Below are positions 1 to 9,194 of a DNA stretch of 64,000 bases, piece by piece. The notes beneath the pieces are model-generated. The model was given only the letters and a program-made list of their open reading frames with translations. It ran no database searches and was not told the DNA's origin. Both the position numbers and the translations under genes were made by a program. This stretch comes from Agarilytica rhodophyticola (lineage in GTDB: Bacteria; Pseudomonadota; Gammaproteobacteria; Pseudomonadales; Cellvibrionaceae), in NCBI RefSeq assembly GCF_002157225.2, contig NZ_CP020038.1, positions 3,440,501 through 3,504,500 on the forward strand, read 5' to 3'. Position 1 is the first letter of the stretch; each line of letters opens with the position of its first letter.

Positions 1-253
1 GGCTTTCGGTTTTTTTTAACTATTTTATCGCTTAAACATTTTTTAACAGTTTTTGTGTGAGGATGTTTTAGTAAGGAATATTTACAAGAATGAAATAAAT
101 CGAGAAAGTGGTCTACCATTTTTTCTTTAAATAAATGTCAGGCCAATTTTTAAATTGTGGGAATTCTTATCCGCACAAAGAATAGATTGAATGTTTTGGA
201 TGTTGCTGAGGGTGCCCAGTATATAGGCTTACAGTTTTTTTATTTGCTGAGAA
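1..253. other. AT-rich segment without a supported gene
   Basis: No credible coding region is seen in this leading segment. The first bases (GGCTTTCGG followed by a T run) look like the distal arm of a rho-independent terminator of a gene lying to the left of the window, but the other arm is outside, so this cannot be confirmed. Confidence 0.3.
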
Positions 254-1714
254 TTAATGGTTGGGAATTAATGTCGCTAAGTAGTCTAGTTCTTCTTTCG
301 ATAACTTACTCATTTCTCCTATTAGTATGTGTGCCTGTTGAGGGTTATCATGTGCAACAGTTAATAAGATATCTTTACTGGCTTCATAACGTAGAGATGA
401 GTCTTCAATTGTTTGTGCTACGACTACGGCGTTTGCAGCATCGTTAAAATTCCTCAAGCCTAAGCTCACCATGTTCTTAACGGCAATGTCTCGCGCTAAG
501 CCACTGGAGAGCGTTGATATCCATTCGCTTGCGGCAGTGTAATCTTTATTGATCCATGTTCTTGTTAGCTTATCTACCACAATAGGTTTGTGTTCTTCAG
601 AAAAACGATGAAAAATACTCGCCAATTCTGCACTGTTTCTGTCGCCAAGTGATATAGCGGCTTCCTCCATAAGCGCATTACGCAGTGCTTTGTCTTGTTC
701 AGCTTGGATAAATTCAATAATCTCTTGGCTGGAAGTGTCACCTTGAGCCCAGTATTGAATGGCACTATTCATGACTATATGTCGACTGTTGCTTTCGCTG
801 ATGGATTGTGCCCATTGCATCGCCATGTGAGGATCGAGCTCAGACATAAACTTAACAAAATACTGTAAAAGACGCGTCTTTTTGGGGCTAGGTGGTAATG
901 TGAGAATGGTGGTTTCTGCCAACTGATCATTTTGCTCAATAAGATTGAACAGTAAGCTGATTTCCAGATCCTCTGTTACATCAAACAAATGATTATTTTC
1001 ATTTTTTTGTTGCACGAGCCAGTTAAATGCCTTTTTTGCATCGATTTTAGACCACTCTTCTAATACGGCAGATAGTAGTCTTTTTTTCATTTCCATATTG
1101 TCTTCATTGCCAAACCCATTCGTTATGATGTCGTAGAGGGCACCCTCTGGATCGATTTTTGTTAGTCCTCTGTAATATGCTTCTCGTATTTCAAAGCTAT
1201 CAAAGTTGTCTGATCCACTTAGCCAATCGTGCATAGCAGAAGGGTTGGTAGCCATCGCATGTTCAATGAGTGAAGGCATAATATAATTCGTCATAGGAGA
1301 GGGCAGATGTGATGCGAAATTCAATGCTTGTAGCAGGTCGATTTCGCTCCAGACCAATATTAGCTGAGTGATTGCTGCCACATTGGCAGATTCATCGGCA
1401 ATAAGCTGTGAAAGGCATTTTTCCAATAAATCGCTTGATAAATGTTGATAGGTAGAGTTCTGCCAATTGGATAGCGAGATATGCGTCAGTTGTGTGCAGG
1501 TTAAATTTTGGTCGTGTATGTCATTGGAAGTTTTTTTGCGCGACAGCTGAGAGGGGGTTATAAAGGCAGGTGGGGTATGCTCTGATGCTGGCGTATATTT
1601 ATTATTAGCTTTGTCTAACTGTAATGTTATGTCTTTTTGGTTAACAAAATAACCACCTGTTAATACAAGCAACGCCGAGATAGATCCTGCACATAGCAAA
1701 GGTTTTTTTTTCAT
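254..1714 (-). CDS. Exported or membrane-anchored alpha-helical repeat protein, unknown function
   Basis: A 486-residue protein of unknown function. It begins with a basic stretch (MKKK) and a hydrophobic segment at about residues 8-23, which reads as a signal anchor or signal peptide, so it probably acts in the periplasm or is tethered to the inner membrane. The rest is helical with loosely repeated units of the form D-P/A-x-x-A-x-x-W (for example DPEGAL, DAKKAFNW, DPHMAMQW, DYTAASEW), as in HEAT/TPR-like repeat proteins, suggesting protein-protein contacts rather than catalysis. It is a single gene, with the next minus-strand gene starting about 1.2 kb upstream. The 14-base string ATAGCAGCAATGAT covers its start region and recurs 77 bp upstream. 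Function cannot be assigned. Confidence 0.75.
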   Translation of the reverse strand: MKKKPLLCAGSISALLVLTGGYFVNQKDITLQLDKANNKYTPASEHTPPAFITPSQLSRKKTSNDIHDQNLTCTQLTHISLSNWQNSTYQHLSSDLLEKCLSQLIADESANVAAITQLILVWSEIDLLQALNFASHLPSPMTNYIMPSLIEHAMATNPSAMHDWLSGSDNFDSFEIREAYYRGLTKIDPEGALYDIITNGFGNEDNMEMKKRLLSAVLEEWSKIDAKKAFNWLVQQKNENNHLFDVTEDLEISLLFNLIEQNDQLAETTILTLPPSPKKTRLLQYFVKFMSELDPHMAMQWAQSISESNSRHIVMNSAIQYWAQGDTSSQEIIEFIQAEQDKALRNALMEEAAISLGDRNSAELASIFHRFSEEHKPIVVDKLTRTWINKDYTAASEWISTLSSGLARDIAVKNMVSLGLRNFNDAANAVVVAQTIEDSSLRYEASKDILLTVAHDNPQQAHILIGEMSKLSKEELDYLATLIPNH

Positions 1715-1803
1715 AGCAGCAATGATTCATTAACTACAACACAGAGCGCTTTTTATACAACTAGCTCCTTGGTTTAACGTTCATTTTTTATAGCAGCAAT
1801 GAT
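1713..1803. repeat. 14-bp direct repeat at the start of the helical-repeat gene
   Basis: ATAGCAGCAATGAT occurs at 1713-1726, overlapping the start codon region of the minus-strand gene, and again at 1790-1803. The spacing of 77 bp and the exact match suggest a small local duplication or a repeated regulatory site. No function can be read from the sequence. Confidence 0.4.
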
Positions 1804-1887
1804 AGTTACATGTCTTGTGGCCAGTTAACATTGCGACAATCACACTAAGGTTTTTGAGGTTTTGTTTACTTCGCTATTAGAAGTGAC

Positions 1888-2880
1888 TTAATTCGGATAA
1901 ATGATGTTATTCAACAATTCCATAGCCGATAGGTAAGCACCTTCCACGCGACCACCACAACACCAAGCACCTATTGCTGCTATTTTCATGTCATGGTTAA
2001 TGCAAATACCTGCGTTGGCCTCGGGTTTGACACTGGCATAGCGCCAATAATGACGGTGTTCATATTTTAATGTAAGAGATGTTTGTAATAAATTTTGTAG
2101 CCAATGCAAACCAGTAGCGACAATATCGGTATCAGTTTCTTTATGGTTTTCCAGTGACCACGAAGGAGAAAAGTGTAACATCCATAGATCATTATAATCA
2201 TGATGCAAGTTATCTAAATCTTTCATCGGTGGACGAGAAGATAGACGAGATGCCCAAGAAACAACCTTGTCACCAAAAATTCCTTGTATTTGAGCGTCAA
2301 CGCTACCATTTGTGGCTAAGGCTAGCGCCCAGCACGGCAAATGAGGTGAAGCAGGTATATTTAATAATGATTCATGCTCTGTTGTAAAAAGTGAGGCTGT
2401 TTGCTCCGCTGGCAGGCTGGTAATTATCCAGTCATAATCCAAGTAACGTTCACCTTTCTGACTTTGCAGCTGCCATTTTTCCTCTCTCTTATCTACACTC
2501 ACAATAAGGGTGTTAAGGTGTACGTTAATTCCCCTCGCTAGTGCTCCTACAATACTACTCATTCCCGGACAGCCCACATAACGAACAATGTTGTCACTCG
2601 ATGGACGCAGTTCCTCGTCAATAACTTTATAGGGAGAAAAGTGCCAGGGCGCCACGACGCGGTCTTCTATCCATTGATCAACCTGCTTTTGAAAAGCTTC
2701 GTTCCTGGCAGTAAAATACTGTGCGCCAGTGTCGATATGTGCCCATTCTAGACGTTTAGTGGCGAGGCGGCCGCCTAAGCCTCGAGACTTTTCAAAAACA
2801 TCAACTTCGATATTTTCTTGGACTAATTGCTGAGCCGTTGTCATGCCCGCCAGGCCTGCTCCAATAATTGCGATTTTCAT
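1888..2880 (-). CDS. Renalase-like FAD/NAD(P)-dependent amine-oxidase-fold oxidoreductase
   Basis: A 330-residue flavoprotein of the renalase/amine oxidase fold. The N-terminus carries the Rossmann dinucleotide motif GAGLAG at residues 7-12, followed about 20 residues later by the acidic end of strand 2 (DVFEK) and the family motif GLGGRLATKR. The segment HIDTGAQYFTARN matches the second conserved block of bacterial renalase-like proteins, and a C-terminal AIGAWCCGGRVEGAY segment is the FAD-closing motif. Length is normal for the family. It is probably cytosolic. The substrate is unknown; relatives oxidise isomeric dihydronicotinamides or amines. It is the most distal of four minus-strand genes (SDR, cytochrome b561, SDR, this gene) with gaps of about 35-170 bp, plausibly one operon. 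Confidence 0.85.
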   Translation of the reverse strand: MKIAIIGAGLAGMTTAQQLVQENIEVDVFEKSRGLGGRLATKRLEWAHIDTGAQYFTARNEAFQKQVDQWIEDRVVAPWHFSPYKVIDEELRPSSDNIVRYVGCPGMSSIVGALARGINVHLNTLIVSVDKREEKWQLQSQKGERYLDYDWIITSLPAEQTASLFTTEHESLLNIPASPHLPCWALALATNGSVDAQIQGIFGDKVVSWASRLSSRPPMKDLDNLHHDYNDLWMLHFSPSWSLENHKETDTDIVATGLHWLQNLLQTSLTLKYEHRHYWRYASVKPEANAGICINHDMKIAAIGAWCCGGRVEGAYLSAMELLNNIIYPN

Positions 2881-3048
2881 TATGCTACTCTATGGATTAG
2901 TCTTTTTCTTAAAAGATACCAGATTGGTACTTAAGGTTTCAAAGTTATATTTAATATTATTGCGGCAGTTCAAATGGACATAGAGCCTTGGCGCTGATAA
3001 AAATACTTTAAATTTCACAAAAGCTTCTGTGGCTTCCAGTAGAAGAAA

Positions 3049-3771
3049 TTAGTAGCTGATAGCCTTGCCATCCCATGCGAATGTTTTGCCACTATCATCG
3101 GTTGCTAATGTGTTAATAACATCTAATAATTTTTCAGCGCAATATTCGGCGGTGAATAATTGTTTGGCGGGGACATTTTTTTGAAATGGACGTGACAAGT
3201 CACTATCTACTGTACCTGGATGAAGGCCAACAACAATGGCCTGTTTTTTATTGCGAGTTATTTCAATGCTTGCATTTTTTAACATCATATTTAGTGCTGC
3301 TTTGGAGGCACGGTAACCGTACCAACCGCCTAGCCTGTTGTCTGATATACTGCCAACTCTCGCTGATAACACAGCAAAGATGCTGCGTTTGTTGGCATGT
3401 AGTAAAGGCAAAAAGTATTTTGCGACGAGCATAGGGCCAATAGTATTTATGCGAAAGTACTTTTCAAGTTTTGTAAGGTCTAGATCGCGTAAAGATTTTT
3501 CTGGCGATAGATCTTGATCATGCAAAACGCCGCTGGTAACCACAACAAGGTCAAGCTTGTTTGCTGAAGATGAGACAATATGAGAGGCATCTTGAACAGA
3601 GCTTTCCTGGCATATGTCAATAGGTGACCAGTTTACATTGTCGTAATCAAATTTAGCTTTTGATCTTGAAAAAGCGTAGATAACATTGGATTTTTCTTGA
3701 GCTAAAGCATGGACAAAGGCAGAGCCAATACCTCCAGAGGCTCCTATAATTGCAATATTTAAACTTTTCAT
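3049..3771 (-). CDS. Short-chain dehydrogenase/reductase (C-factor-like)
   Basis: A 240-residue classical SDR. From the chosen start (ATG at 3771, preceded by GCGAGA) the cofactor loop GASGGIG lies at residues 10-16, an active-site Ser at about 136, and the catalytic pair is Y153-x-x-x-K157 (YRASK). The sequence resembles CsgA/C-factor-type SDRs. A longer reading from 3804 adds only 11 hydrophobic residues ahead of MKSLNI and has no better ribosome-binding site, so the shorter form is preferred. All catalytic residues are present, so it should be an active NAD(P)-dependent oxidoreductase of unknown substrate. Confidence 0.85.
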   Translation of the reverse strand: MKSLNIAIIGASGGIGSAFVHALAQEKSNVIYAFSRSKAKFDYDNVNWSPIDICQESSVQDASHIVSSSANKLDLVVVTSGVLHDQDLSPEKSLRDLDLTKLEKYFRINTIGPMLVAKYFLPLLHANKRSIFAVLSARVGSISDNRLGGWYGYRASKAALNMMLKNASIEITRNKKQAIVVGLHPGTVDSDLSRPFQKNVPAKQLFTAEYCAEKLLDVINTLATDDSGKTFAWDGKAISY

Positions 3772-3917
3772 ATTTCTCGCTATCAATGGCAAACACAATA
3801 ACAATTCAGTTTAAAATATTTTATACGGCCTCATTACAAATATGGTTTAGATGTGTCTAGATCATACAAGTGCTTTTATTAAGTTCATCTATATTAGCTG
3901 TAAGTAAGCTTGCTAAT

Positions 3918-4475
3918 TTAATTAGGGTTTTTCCCCAACATACGTTTGAGGGTAAAGTCTTTATCAATAATATGATGTTTTAGTGCGCCGATAATATGAA
4001 GGGCTATAGCACTTATAAAAATATAGCCGTTGTATCTGTGTGCCACATGTCCAAGGTTGCTCCAAAATTCGCTTAAGGGTATGATGACCGAAGGGTCTTC
4101 GTGACTGTGGTTGCTGGGAAATATTTCCAAGCCAAATATACCAAATCCATGGCCACTGCCACCGGAATACAGCATACCCCATATTGGCATTAATAGAGTG
4201 GAAAGCAACAGTACCCAATGTACTATTTTAGAGAGTAGTACTTCGCTAGCGCTATAGTTTACCACATGTTCTGGCCAGCCTTTTCTAATGCGCCAGCCAA
4301 CTCTTGCTAGTACTAATACTATGACCAGTAAACCGATAGACTTGTGCAAATGATAGTATTGATACTGCTTAAATTCTGCCATGTACCAACCCAAACCAAC
4401 GAGCCCCAACATGGCCATGGCTACCAGCCAATGCAAGGCAAGTGTGGTTTTACTTAATGGTTTCATTGTATTCAT
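3918..4475 (-). CDS. Cytochrome b561-family membrane protein
   Basis: A 185-residue integral inner-membrane protein with four predicted transmembrane helices. His15 in the first helix (TLALHWLVAM), His42/His44 at the loop before helix 2 (YYHLHKS) and the final helix (VAHRYNGYIFISAIALH) supply candidate ligands for two b-type hemes, as in the YodB/CybB cytochrome b561 group. It would move electrons from the quinol pool to a periplasmic acceptor such as superoxide. It sits between two SDR genes in the same orientation, which fits a redox cluster, but no specific partner is evident. Confidence 0.88.
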   Translation of the reverse strand: MNTMKPLSKTTLALHWLVAMAMLGLVGLGWYMAEFKQYQYYHLHKSIGLLVIVLVLARVGWRIRKGWPEHVVNYSASEVLLSKIVHWVLLLSTLLMPIWGMLYSGGSGHGFGIFGLEIFPSNHSHEDPSVIIPLSEFWSNLGHVAHRYNGYIFISAIALHIIGALKHHIIDKDFTLKRMLGKNPN

Positions 4476-4510
4476 TGCCAGTGACCACCGATGCTAAATA
4501 TTGTGACAGC

Positions 4511-5122
4511 TTATTCTTGTGATAGGGCATTTCTTACATCGATAATTTGGCCACTTAAGGAACCTGTCACCACTTTTTCATAAACTGTGGCAGTGTCAGC
4601 AGCGCTGACTCCCTGGCTACTATCCACGCCCATTGCCTGCAATGATTCAGTTATGAAAGCAGGACTTACAGCATTAATCCGTAGTTTGTCTTTTAGTTCC
4701 AGCGCCGCTGCTTTGACAAACGCGTTAACAGCACCGTTGGCGGCACTGGTAGCGGCCGAACCTGGAATGGGGTGGTCAGCAAGTACACCTGTAGTTAAGA
4801 CAATGACGCCACCTGTTCGCAGATGGTGTTGGCCTATTCGTAGGATGTTGATTTGGCCCATCACCTTGTTGTTAAAGCTTAACTCGAATTGCTCATCTGT
4901 TAGCTCTTGTAATGGCGCAAAGGCGGAAAGTCCAGTGGTACATATAATAGCGTCCACGTTTCCCAGTTGCTCAAAGAGATGGGTGATAGAGGCTTTATCG
5001 GCGATATCCACGTGATAATCGCCGCTCTTGTATCCCACCTGAATGACGTCATGATCTGTTTTAAGTCGCTCGCAAACCTTACGTCCAATGGTTCCTGTGG
5101 CACCAATAACTGCGATTTTCAT
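4511..5122 (-). CDS. Short SDR-family protein with replaced catalytic Tyr/Lys
   Basis: A 203-residue SDR-fold protein. The dinucleotide motif GATGTIG is at residues 7-13 and the NNKVMGQ segment corresponds to the conserved Asn block. Where classical SDRs have YxxxK, this one reads T125-S-A-A-N129 inside SAATSAANGAVNAFVKAAALEL, the pattern of a known short-SDR subgroup annotated as dehydrogenases without the canonical dyad. It may bind NAD(P) without acting as a classical alcohol dehydrogenase. It is the first gene of the four-gene minus-strand run and is divergent from a LysR regulator with 123 bp between the start codons, so that LysR protein is the likely regulator of the whole run. Confidence 0.85.
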   Translation of the reverse strand: MKIAVIGATGTIGRKVCERLKTDHDVIQVGYKSGDYHVDIADKASITHLFEQLGNVDAIICTTGLSAFAPLQELTDEQFELSFNNKVMGQINILRIGQHHLRTGGVIVLTTGVLADHPIPGSAATSAANGAVNAFVKAAALELKDKLRINAVSPAFITESLQAMGVDSSQGVSAADTATVYEKVVTGSLSGQIIDVRNALSQE

Positions 5123-5245
5123 AGTATTTGTCCGTTTTTTCGATTGAGGTGATAGTTAATATGGTATGTAAGACGCCATCATAGACAATTCAGAAAAAAG
5201 GATAAATAATAGCTATATGAAATTAATAATCAAAAAAACTGAATA

Positions 5246-6136
5246 ATGGATTTACTTAAGTCTATAGAAATATTTCGTGAAGTATGCAAACAGATGAGCT
5301 TTAGCCAGGCGGCTAATACGCTCAACCTTGTGCCTTCTGCAGTTAGTCGCCAAGTAAATGAGCTAGAAAAACACCTGGGTGTTAGGCTTCTCCAGAGGAC
5401 AACTCGCTCAATCAGCTTGACCGAGGAGGGTAAACGTTACTTGCGTAAAATGGAGATGATCAGCCAAAACGTGAGTGAATTGATGGATCTTGCAAGGGAT
5501 GATGAACACGTGGAAGATCATATATATTTTACTGCTCCCCCTATATTGGTTGATGATGCCATGATGGCGGTAATTAATGAATACTTAACCCGTTTTCCCA
5601 ATGTATCCTTATCTTTGAGCCTAGTGAACCGAGAAATTAATTTGGTTGAAGAAGGGTATGATCTTGCTTTACGGGTTGGCGCCCTTGAAAACTCCAATCT
5701 CATTTCTCGCAAAGTGGGACAATTTTCGATTTCTGTTGTGGCTTCACCTCAATATCTTGCTCACCATGGAAGGCCTTTACACCCGAAAGATTTGGCCAGT
5801 CATGATTGCATTATTAACACCTTAGTAAGTTCACCCCACCGCTGGAACTTCGCAGAAAACAAGCGTAAGTTTTCTGTTAAAATTCGCGGTAGAGTAGAGG
5901 TCAATAGTGACGCGATACTGCGTACTTATGCTTGCGCAGGTTTAGGTATTGCTTATGTGCCTTCGCTAATTGTGCAAGATAAAATTACTAAGGGAGAGCT
6001 GCAACCGATATTGGAAGAATATTTGCCTGGCACTGCACCGGTATCCCTTATTTATCCAAGCCAACAATACCTCAGTGTTGCTAAACGCAAACTTATTGAC
6101 TGTCTAGTGCAACACTTTGAGTATACGTCGTCTTAA
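5246..6136 (+). CDS. LysR-family transcriptional regulator (CrgA-like)
   Basis: A 296-residue LysR regulator. Residues 1-60 form the winged helix-turn-helix (SFSQAANTLNLVPSAVSRQVNELEKHLGVRLL followed by RTTR, the CrgA/AaeR-group signature). Residues from about 90 form the periplasmic-binding-protein-like effector domain. It is divergent from the SDR gene at 4511-5122, the usual LysR/target layout, and probably controls the redox run 1888-5122. Effector unknown. Confidence 0.93.
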   Translation: MDLLKSIEIFREVCKQMSFSQAANTLNLVPSAVSRQVNELEKHLGVRLLQRTTRSISLTEEGKRYLRKMEMISQNVSELMDLARDDEHVEDHIYFTAPPILVDDAMMAVINEYLTRFPNVSLSLSLVNREINLVEEGYDLALRVGALENSNLISRKVGQFSISVVASPQYLAHHGRPLHPKDLASHDCIINTLVSSPHRWNFAENKRKFSVKIRGRVEVNSDAILRTYACAGLGIAYVPSLIVQDKITKGELQPILEEYLPGTAPVSLIYPSQQYLSVAKRKLIDCLVQHFEYTSS

Positions 6137-6167
6137 ATACTGTCAACATAATGCGGATCAGAAAACT

Positions 6168-6392
6168 ATGCGGATCGCTTTTATTACTGCCATTATAGGA
6201 CTTATCTGGACACTCATAAGTTTCTTTATATTATCGGGCCACGTCATTCCTTACCAAGATCCCACGCCAGAAATGCTACAACAACAAAGCGCAGATATAG
6301 TGTTTTGGCAATCGTCTATAGTAATTGGTTTAACGTTTACTGGTGCTAGTATTCTTGGATTTTTATTTTTCAAATATCGGAAAAAAAAATGA
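6168..6392 (+). CDS. Small two-helix membrane protein, hypothetical
   Basis: A 74-residue protein from the ATG at 6168 with two hydrophobic segments (about residues 3-23 and 49-67) and a basic tail (KYRKKK), suggesting an inner-membrane hairpin. An upstream in-frame start at 6117 would overlap the 3' end of the LysR gene and add a non-hydrophobic leader; the shorter version is preferred. It follows the LysR gene by 31 bp and could be co-transcribed. No family recognised. Confidence 0.5.
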   Translation: MRIAFITAIIGLIWTLISFFILSGHVIPYQDPTPEMLQQQSADIVFWQSSIVIGLTFTGASILGFLFFKYRKKK

Positions 6393-6422
6393 AAAAATTT
6401 AAATACACTATTCTTTAATATA

Positions 6423-7307
6423 TTAATTATTAATAAGAAAGTCGCTAAAAACCCGTACTTTTGCCGGGATAAAATTGCGCGAAGGGTACAGTAAATAAAT
6501 AGCGGTATTGTAAGATGCACCACTGACATGCCAGTTTGGAAGTAACTGCACGAGCTTTCCTGTTTTTATATCTTCAGCCACCGTCCAATCAGCGAGCAGT
6601 GCGATACCTACACTATTGAGCGCACATTGTCGGATAGTAGCGGCATTAGTGACGGTAAGTACTGGTTTTATTGCAATAGTGTGAGAGTGTTCATGATTAA
6701 CAAAAGTCCAACTATGGCGGAAATCTTGATACCCAAAAGTCATCAATTCATGTTGCTCAAGGTCTTGTGGCGATCGTGGTGTGCCGTGTGCTTCAAGATA
6801 ATTGGCACTGCATACGAGGTAGTAGCGCACATCGATTAATTTTTTCACAATTAAGCTACTATCGTTTAACTGCCCATGCCGAATCGCTACATCTATTTGA
6901 TCATTAATCATATCCAAGCGTTGATCCGATAGCACCAGTTCTAAATAAATATTGGGGTAAAGAGTGCGGAACGCCTTTAACTTGGGGGCTATAACGATCT
7001 GGCCAAAAGATGCTGAGGCGGTTACTCGTAAACGCCCTGAAGGCGAAGCTGTTGTCTCCAGTAGCGATTGATGAGCTAAATCCATCTCCTCCATCAGAGG
7101 TGCCATCCTCTTAAAATAATCTTCACCTGCCTGGGTAGGTGTTAAATTACGTGTGGTTCGCTGAAAAAGACGTATTTTGAGCATATTTTCCAGGGCGTTG
7201 ATGGAACGGGACACAGATGAAGGGGCGAGATTCTTCTCCTTGGCCACATCGATAAAGCTGCCGGCGCGATAAACAGCGAGAAAGGTCTTGATATAGTCCG
7301 TATTCAT
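6423..7307 (-). CDS. LysR-family transcriptional regulator (CrgA-like)
   Basis: A 294-residue LysR regulator from the ATG at 7307, where the protein begins with MNTDYIKTFLAVYRAGSF, a standard LysR N-terminus. A longer reading to 7499 would run into the divergent SDR gene and is rejected. Helix-turn-helix: SFIDVAKEKNLAPSSVSRSINALE, then RTTRNLTPTQAG. It is divergent from the SDR at 7426 with 118 bp between, so that SDR is its likely target. Confidence 0.92.
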   Translation of the reverse strand: MNTDYIKTFLAVYRAGSFIDVAKEKNLAPSSVSRSINALENMLKIRLFQRTTRNLTPTQAGEDYFKRMAPLMEEMDLAHQSLLETTASPSGRLRVTASASFGQIVIAPKLKAFRTLYPNIYLELVLSDQRLDMINDQIDVAIRHGQLNDSSLIVKKLIDVRYYLVCSANYLEAHGTPRSPQDLEQHELMTFGYQDFRHSWTFVNHEHSHTIAIKPVLTVTNAATIRQCALNSVGIALLADWTVAEDIKTGKLVQLLPNWHVSGASYNTAIYLLYPSRNFIPAKVRVFSDFLINN

Positions 7308-7425
7308 AATTGCATTTTTTGCATTAGTAAATTGCTTATGGTTTAGTTTATTGCGATTTCGTGTTTTATTAAAGTATTTCATGTTTTTACCTAACCCCTT
7401 ACTCGTTAATTCCAGGAGCATAAGC

Positions 7426-8247
7426 ATGACTAACACGCGATTACAGAATTTAGATTTTACCGGGCATACGGCCCTAATTATGGGGGCCAGTCGCGGCATA
7501 GGGCTGGCGACAGCAAAAACACTTGCCTCTTATGGTGCCAAGGTCGTGTTGGCTGCACGATCACTTACGACTCTTAAGATAGAAGTGAAAAATATGGTGG
7601 CAAATGGACAGTCGGCTTTTGTTCAATACTGCGATGTAAGTGATTATGATTCGGTAGCCGGTGCCGTGGAATTTACCATGGAAACTACAGGCCGTCTGGA
7701 TATTTTAGTGAACAATGCCGGCATTATTGAACCTCTTAATTATCTTGTAGATAGCGATCCAAAACTCTGGGGGCGGGCAGCCGATATTAATTACAAAGGT
7801 GTTTATTATGGTATGCGCGCAGCGCTTCCTGTTATGTTAAAACAGCCTGTCATTTTAAAACAAGGGCGCGGCGTGATTGTCAATATAAGCTCAGGTGCGG
7901 CCAACAGTGCGCTTGTCGGTTGGAGCCACTACTGCTCAACTAAAGCTGCCGCTAAAAAACTTACCGAAGTCGCCCATAAAGAGATGATCGAGAACAATAT
8001 ACGTGTGGTAGGTTTATCCCCCGGCACCGTAGCCACTGAACTTATGGAAAAAATTCGCGATGCCAAGATTAATCCAGTGAGTTACCTTGATTGGCAAGCC
8101 CACATCCCCCCTGAATGGGCAGCAGAAGGTGTCGCTTTTTTATGTGGCCCAGAAGGCGGAGAATTTGCCGGAACAGATTTTTCATTAAAAACACCGGAAG
8201 GCCGCAAGCGGGTAGGTTTGCCTTGTGGGAATGCTCCGGATGTTTAA
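7426..8247 (+). CDS. SDR-family oxidoreductase
   Basis: A 273-residue classical SDR. The start at 7426 is set by a strong ribosome-binding site (CCAGGAG, 7 bases ahead). Motifs: cofactor loop GASRGIG near residues 20-26, NNAGI in the mid-region, active-site Ser in the NISSGA strand and the catalytic YCSTK (Y-x-x-x-K). The PGTVATEL segment follows, as in ketone-reducing SDRs. The C-terminus (GGEFAGTDFSLKTPEGRKRVGLP) resembles a subgroup of 3-oxoacyl-reductase-like SDRs. Divergent from LysR 6423-7307. Substrate unknown. Confidence 0.88.
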   Translation: MTNTRLQNLDFTGHTALIMGASRGIGLATAKTLASYGAKVVLAARSLTTLKIEVKNMVANGQSAFVQYCDVSDYDSVAGAVEFTMETTGRLDILVNNAGIIEPLNYLVDSDPKLWGRAADINYKGVYYGMRAALPVMLKQPVILKQGRGVIVNISSGAANSALVGWSHYCSTKAAAKKLTEVAHKEMIENNIRVVGLSPGTVATELMEKIRDAKINPVSYLDWQAHIPPEWAAEGVAFLCGPEGGEFAGTDFSLKTPEGRKRVGLPCGNAPDV

Positions 8248-8420
8248 AGTATATCGGTATTTTGCATTAAAGGTTTACAGGTTTATGTATTAGTTTGACT
8301 GCATTGTATATTCTAGTCGTATCTTTTTAGCAGTAACGGCCTCGCTACTAAAATTCTATGCACTGGCATTTTGTATTATAAGTTAGAGTCGGTAATATGC
8401 TCTTATTGTTGCCTAAATTA

Positions 8421-8808
8421 CTAGGGCCTGTTAACACTAATTAAATTGCACCTGCTGGCAAGCATTTTTTCGACTAGCTAGGCAACACAAACGCGGTTTA
8501 GTTATTCTCGCCAATTGCTCCTGCATTGCTCTAATTACCTGTATCCATACAGGCATAAATAAGTGCGTGTTAACGACGCTAGGCGGGAAAATGCTGCCAG
8601 CCCTTGGCAGTTGCTCCTGCACTGCCCTAATACACCACATCCATGTGGCTATTCGGGTTTGCACTTAAAAGCGCTACTCGGCGTTGCTTATCGCTCATTT
8701 AGAATGACTAAACTGCGCTCTTCGCGCCTCGCTTAAAGCGCCTACTGTTGGTGATTAGCGCTTTTGAGAGCAAACAGGAGTGATCAAATTAGTGTTAACA
8801 GGCCCTAG
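8421..8808. mobile_element. MITE-like element with 22-bp perfect terminal inverted repeats
   Basis: The 22 bases at 8421-8442 (CTAGGGCCTGTTAACAC...) are the exact reverse complement of 8787-8808, enclosing 388 bp with no credible gene. Inside are two parallel modules, each a copy of TTGCTCCTGCA(T/C)TGC(T/C)CTAAT followed by a hairpin whose loop is CC: CCTGTAT/ATACAGG at 8538-8553 and CCACAT/ATGTGG at 8635-8648. A third hairpin CTGCCA/TGGCAG sits at 8594-8610. The outermost CTAG, or the inner TA, could be the target-site duplication. No transposase is present, so it would be a non-autonomous element. Confidence 0.7.
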
Positions 8809-8852
8809 CTTTACATCTATCAAAAACTTAAATAGAAACGGATATAGTATTG

Positions 8853-9116
8853 ATGAGCAAATTATGTAAAATTTTTGATTCAGTCGCACATATTGTTTTT
8901 GCTAATATCTTATTGGGGTTTATAGTCTTTGGGTTAATTACAGATGAAGTTCCTGCTCCTTCTAAATACTCTTATTACTTGGCTACTAAAGCTGAAGAGC
9001 CAGATAACTATTGGCTATTTATAGGTATTTACTTTGTATGTTCGTTAGCTTTATTTTATTTGGGTTTTTCTTCGCTTAGAAAATCTCTAAAATATAAACC
9101 TGAGTGGAAGGAATAA
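8853..9116 (+). CDS. Small two-helix membrane protein, hypothetical
   Basis: An 87-residue protein (ATG at 8853; a TTG lies one codon earlier) with two hydrophobic segments separated by a polar loop (about residues 15-31 and 56-73) and a basic C-terminus. It likely spans the inner membrane twice. It lies just outside the MITE-like element and no family is recognised. Confidence 0.5.
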   Translation: MSKLCKIFDSVAHIVFANILLGFIVFGLITDEVPAPSKYSYYLATKAEEPDNYWLFIGIYFVCSLALFYLGFSSLRKSLKYKPEWKE

Positions 9117-9194
9117 AAGTGCAAGCAGTAAAATAGTTAGGAGCTGGTAGTGGTTACAATAGATATAACCACTCAACGTTATTTTTAAAAGACT

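Noticed and set aside
157-447. Plus-strand open frame at the left end
   Set aside because: Antisense to the 3' part of the helical-repeat gene and of low-complexity hydrophobic content; no ribosome-binding site.
8437-8664. 75-residue minus-strand open frame
   Set aside because: Lies wholly inside the MITE-like element and is a translation of its repeated hairpin modules.
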